Assembly (NCBI GenBank): GCA_035762425.1
Contig: DASTOW010000373.1
Coordinates: forward strand, 1-9,535
DNA from: AWTP1-13 sp035762425
GTDB taxonomy: Bacteria > Pseudomonadota > Alphaproteobacteria > Rhizobiales > Hyphomicrobiaceae
DNA: 9,535 bases
Direction of reading: 5' to 3'
This document shows positions 7,489 to 9,535 of the stretch, one piece after another (positions within the stretch are counted from its first letter, which is position 1; every line of letters starts with the position of its first letter). The notes under the pieces were generated by a model. The model was not told the origin of the DNA, made no database searches, and saw only the letters and a program-made list of their open reading frames with translations. The position numbers and the translations under genes are program-made.

Positions 7489-8367
7489 TCAGGCGACGGC
7501 CGTCATCGCCGGGCGGTTGCGATAGGCGCTGATCGGCGTGGCCTTGAACGTGAGCCCCTGCAGGTCGCTCACGACTCGGTCAACGAAGGCGCGCGTCTTG
7601 TCGACCACCACTTGGCGCTGCTTGTCGAGCGTCACCATATGATAGCTGTCGTCCAGGATCACAACGTCGACGGAGCCAGCCAGCGCTTTTTGCAGGTAGA
7701 GCGCGTTGTTGAGGTCGGCATGATCGTCCTCCCGCGAATGCACGATCAGTGTCGGCTGCTCGACCTTGCCCAGATCCTTCATCGCCGCCTCGACCATCCA
7801 GCGGTGCTCCAGCACCATGGCGGCCGGCGTGCCGGTTGTGCCCACCTCCGGGCCATCGGCAGATGCCAGGGCCAACCGCACGAACTCGCGAACGCGCGGA
7901 CACTTGATCCCGAGAGACGCGGCGTCGGGAAACTGCATCAGGCTTGCCATCCACTTGTATCGCACGAGGCTGAACAGCTTCATGTACCACGGCATTGCCC
8001 AACCGTTGATCCAAAGGGTCGGTGCGAACAGTGAGATGCCCTGTACCTTCTCCGGATGCCTGATGGCCAGGTGCAGGCCGATGATGCTGCCAAGACAGAG
8101 GCCGCCCACGATCACCGTGTCGCAATCTTTGCGCAACTCAATCAGCGCGTCTTCGGCGCTGCGATACCAATCTTTCCAGCCCGTCTTCACGACGTCAGCG
8201 CGGCTACCGCCATGGCCGGCAAGTTGCGGGCAATGCACGGTGTAGCCGGCGCGAGCCAGGCCCATTGCGACGTAGCGCACTTCGGCAGGCGTCCCGCACA
8301 GGCCGTGGATGAGGAGAACTCCGGTTTTGCCACCGGCGATTTTGAAAGTCGTGTTTGTTCCGGTCAT
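7489..8367 (-). CDS. Alpha/beta hydrolase with a cysteine at the nucleophile elbow
   Basis: The 292-residue product shows the alpha/beta-hydrolase order: strand and oxyanion-hole segment VLLIHGLCGTP (17-27), the loop QLAGHG (48-53), the nucleophile elbow GGLCLGS (88-94), an acid region SREDDHAD (211-218), and the catalytic histidine H243 in SYHMVTLD. It is closest in style to Est30-type carboxylesterases and monoacylglycerol-lipase-like enzymes. The elbow residue is C91 (codon TGT at 8095-8097) where esterases have Ser, so the triad would be Cys-His-Asp, as in dienelactone hydrolases. The start at 8367 is chosen because the family fold begins right after it; the longer open frame (to 8697) adds Arg/Pro-rich sequence without homology. 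The Shine-Dalgarno is weak. It is the first gene of the operon. Substrate could be an ester, thioester or lactone. Confidence 0.9.
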   Translation of the reverse strand: MTGTNTTFKIAGGKTGVLLIHGLCGTPAEVRYVAMGLARAGYTVHCPQLAGHGGSRADVVKTGWKDWYRSAEDALIELRKDCDTVIVGGLCLGSIIGLHLAIRHPEKVQGISLFAPTLWINGWAMPWYMKLFSLVRYKWMASLMQFPDAASLGIKCPRVREFVRLALASADGPEVGTTGTPAAMVLEHRWMVEAAMKDLGKVEQPTLIVHSREDDHADLNNALYLQKALAGSVDVVILDDSYHMVTLDKQRQVVVDKTRAFVDRVVSDLQGLTFKATPISAYRNRPAMTAVA

Positions 8368-8429
8368 GGTCCGCGAGCCCTGTTTGCAAGGTTGATGCTG
8401 GACCCTAGGGCGGTACGGACTTGCGCGAA

Positions 8430-8443
8430 GTTCCGTCGGGAAC
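8430..8443. repeat. Short inverted repeat GTTCC-N4-GGAAC
   Basis: A 5-bp perfect inverted repeat with a four-base centre lies upstream of the operon's first gene. It may be an operator or simply a small hairpin in the leader. Confidence 0.3.
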
Positions 8444-8538
8444 AGGCCGATCGATGTTGTCCGCGCTGGCCGCGCGCGCGAGGTGCGGCGGCCAGGCGCG
8501 GCCGCCAGCCTCCGATTGAAGCCACACCACCAGGCCAA

Positions 8539-8566
8539 ATGCGTCGCGCAGGCGACATGCGTCGCG
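8539..8566. repeat. 10-bp direct repeat, 18-bp period
   Basis: ATGCGTCGCG occurs at 8539-8548 and again at 8557-8566. Its position between divergent genes fits a pair of regulator binding sites, but in DNA this GC-rich a chance repeat is possible. Confidence 0.35.
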
Positions 8567-8666
8567 AGCTGTATCAGGGGGAACAGCTGGCCGCGATCGA
8601 TCCGACTAACAGCAGAGCTAGACAGGCTGGTCCACGGCCGCTCACAACCGACCCGAGGTAAGATCC

Positions 8667-9293
8667 ATGACCACGACAAGCAGGTTTGCGATGGCATCCT
8701 TGATCATCGGCCTCACAATGGCCTGTCGCCCCGTTGTTGCTGCTGCGAGCCCCACCGGCATCTGGTTCGATCACACTGGCCGTGGCGCGGTAGAGATTAC
8801 TGACTGCGGCGGCAAGCTGTGCGGGCACATCGTTTGGCTCAAGGATGCGGCCAACATTGGCACCTGCGGGCGGCAGGTGCTCGGCGACGTCAAGCCAATG
8901 ACGGGCGGAAGGTGGGATGGCGGCTGGATCTACGACCCCGAGAGGAACTCCAAGTACGATGTGGAGATCACCCAGCAATCCGATCAGAAGCTGAAGGTGA
9001 TGGGCTATGCAGGGGTGAAGTTTCTGAGCGAGACCATGATATGGAAACGCGCTCCAGCCGACCTGCAAAAATGCGGTTCCAACCCGTCACGGGCGGCTTT
9101 GGAGCCCGTGCCTGAGACGACCGCCGAAGACAAGGTCCCTCCGGCAGCCGACCTGCCCGCGCGTGCCGTCGAGCCTCCGGCTTCGCAAGCAACCAAGCCC
9201 GGCAGGCGCGACACTGCGGCAGCACATGGCAAGCAGAAGGACTGCACGGTGCGGCTGCCATACGTCGTGATCACGATACCTTGCCTCGACTGA
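8667..9293 (+). CDS. Secreted DUF2147 family protein
   Basis: The 208-residue product starts with a signal peptide: a short polar N-terminus, hydrophobic core MASLIIGLTMA, and a likely cleavage after the Ala run at 25-27. The mature part matches DUF2147: GIWFDHTGRGAVEITDCGGK (31-50), LCGHIVWLKD (51-60), GGWIYDP (85-91), and LKVMGYAG (109-116) ending near TMIWKR. DUF2147 proteins are small periplasmic or exported beta-rich proteins of unknown function. Residues 137-190 are a Pro/Ala-rich linker absent from minimal family members, followed by a conserved-looking end KQKDCTVRLPYV and a second Cys at 206. Cysteines at 47, 52, 67 and 136 could form disulfides. The ATG has GAGGTA about six bases upstream. 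It is transcribed away from the operon and may share control with it. Confidence 0.9.
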   Translation: MTTTSRFAMASLIIGLTMACRPVVAAASPTGIWFDHTGRGAVEITDCGGKLCGHIVWLKDAANIGTCGRQVLGDVKPMTGGRWDGGWIYDPERNSKYDVEITQQSDQKLKVMGYAGVKFLSETMIWKRAPADLQKCGSNPSRAALEPVPETTAEDKVPPAADLPARAVEPPASQATKPGRRDTAAAHGKQKDCTVRLPYVVITIPCLD

Positions 9294-9535
9294 CGCAAGG
9301 GCTTGAGCGGCTAGCCACCGAGACGCGCAGCCAAGTCGCCGACCACGCCTGGATTGGCGGCGTATCGGGGCCGGGCCCTGCCAGTATGGTGAAAGAAAGC
9401 CGCACTCCCGCCTGCGCCAGCGAACGCCTGGGGCGAGGCGACGGGGTATTCCCAACCCCTGCCCGTTCCTGCTGATGGGCCGCAGCGGCAAACAACGATC
9501 GCATCGGGCTGCGTCGAGTGCTTGCCGCAAGCAGC
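9294..9535. other. Non-coding tail after the DUF2147 gene
   Basis: Frames on both strands are short and composition-driven. The notable content is the hairpin pair at 9410-9459. No downstream gene start is recognisable before the window ends. Confidence 0.5.
9410..9459. repeat. Two adjacent GC-rich hairpins
   Basis: Hairpin one pairs GCCTGCGCC (9410-9418) with GGCGAGGC (9432-9439), one G bulged. Hairpin two pairs GGGGT (9443-9447) with ACCCC (9455-9459) around a seven-base loop. No T-run follows, so this is not a classic intrinsic terminator. The sequence style resembles dispersed intergenic repeats of rhizobial genomes, which I recall only loosely; it could also be a terminator-like or RNA structure. 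Confidence 0.35.

Larger units (their letters stand above)
3602..8367 (-). other. Four-gene operon: hydrolase, desaturase, FAD oxidoreductase, NmrA
   Basis: All four genes run on the minus strand with junctions of 48 bp, a 4-bp overlap (ATGA at 5806-5809) and 3 bp. Such spacing implies one transcript and translational coupling of the last three genes. No regulator, transporter or acyl carrier is encoded within it. The promoter should lie in 8368-8666. Confidence 0.85.
8368..8666. promoter_or_regulatory. Divergent promoter region
   Basis: This 299-base interval separates the minus-strand operon from the plus-strand DUF2147 gene and must hold both promoters. Visible structures are GTTCC-GTCG-GGAAC at 8430-8443, about 63 bases before the operon start codon, a 10-bp direct repeat near 8539-8566, and AGCTGT/ACAGCT arms at 8567-8572 and 8583-8588. 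I could not identify consensus -35/-10 elements or a spaced GGAAC/GTT pair of the EcfG type. Confidence 0.5.

Noticed and set aside
8368..8697. N-terminal extension of the alpha/beta hydrolase
   Set aside because: It is Arg/Pro-rich, lacks family resemblance and would cross the start of the DUF2147 gene.
9271..9504. 77-codon minus-strand open frame in the window tail
   Set aside because: It has no ribosome binding site or domain and covers the hairpin pair; more likely a non-coding repeat or RNA than a protein.

Overview
The window is GC-rich DNA with codon use and protein types typical of an alphaproteobacterium. Bradyrhizobium or another member of the Nitrobacteraceae is my best guess, from the overall style of the proteins and the DUF2147 and DUF4259 genes; no 16S rRNA or other decisive marker is present. 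No tRNA, rRNA, CRISPR array, intact insertion sequence or phage gene was seen.

Layout. Positions 1-550 hold no gene I can support, only a 9-bp inverted repeat at 138-178. A DUF4259-type protein of 442 residues with extra C-terminal domains runs at 551-1879 (+). From 1880 to 3601 the DNA is gene-poor. It holds one convincing small gene (2186-2512, -) with an excellent ribosome binding site and a C-terminal membrane anchor, plus a broken remnant of a cyclic-di-GMP phosphodiesterase EAL domain (2849-3023, +). The rest looks like decayed sequence.

The core of the window is a compact minus-strand operon, read from 8367 down to 3602. It encodes an alpha/beta hydrolase whose nucleophile-elbow residue is cysteine, a 544-residue membrane desaturase/hydroxylase-like protein with three histidine boxes, a DAO-family FAD oxidoreductase of the PuuB/OrdL type, and an NmrA-like NAD(P)-binding protein. 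The junctions are 48 bp, a 4-bp ATGA overlap and 3 bp, so the genes are almost certainly co-transcribed and the last three translationally coupled. Together they suggest a small dedicated pathway that oxidises a lipidic or amine-bearing substrate at the membrane, hydrolyses an ester or thioester, and reduces or senses a product with NAD(P). I do not recognise this four-gene set as a characterised pathway.

Divergent from the operon, across a 299-bp intergenic region with a 10-bp direct repeat and short inverted repeats, lies a secreted DUF2147 protein (8667-9293, +). The last 242 bases carry no supported gene but contain two adjacent GC-rich hairpins that could belong to a terminator, a dispersed repeat or an RNA.
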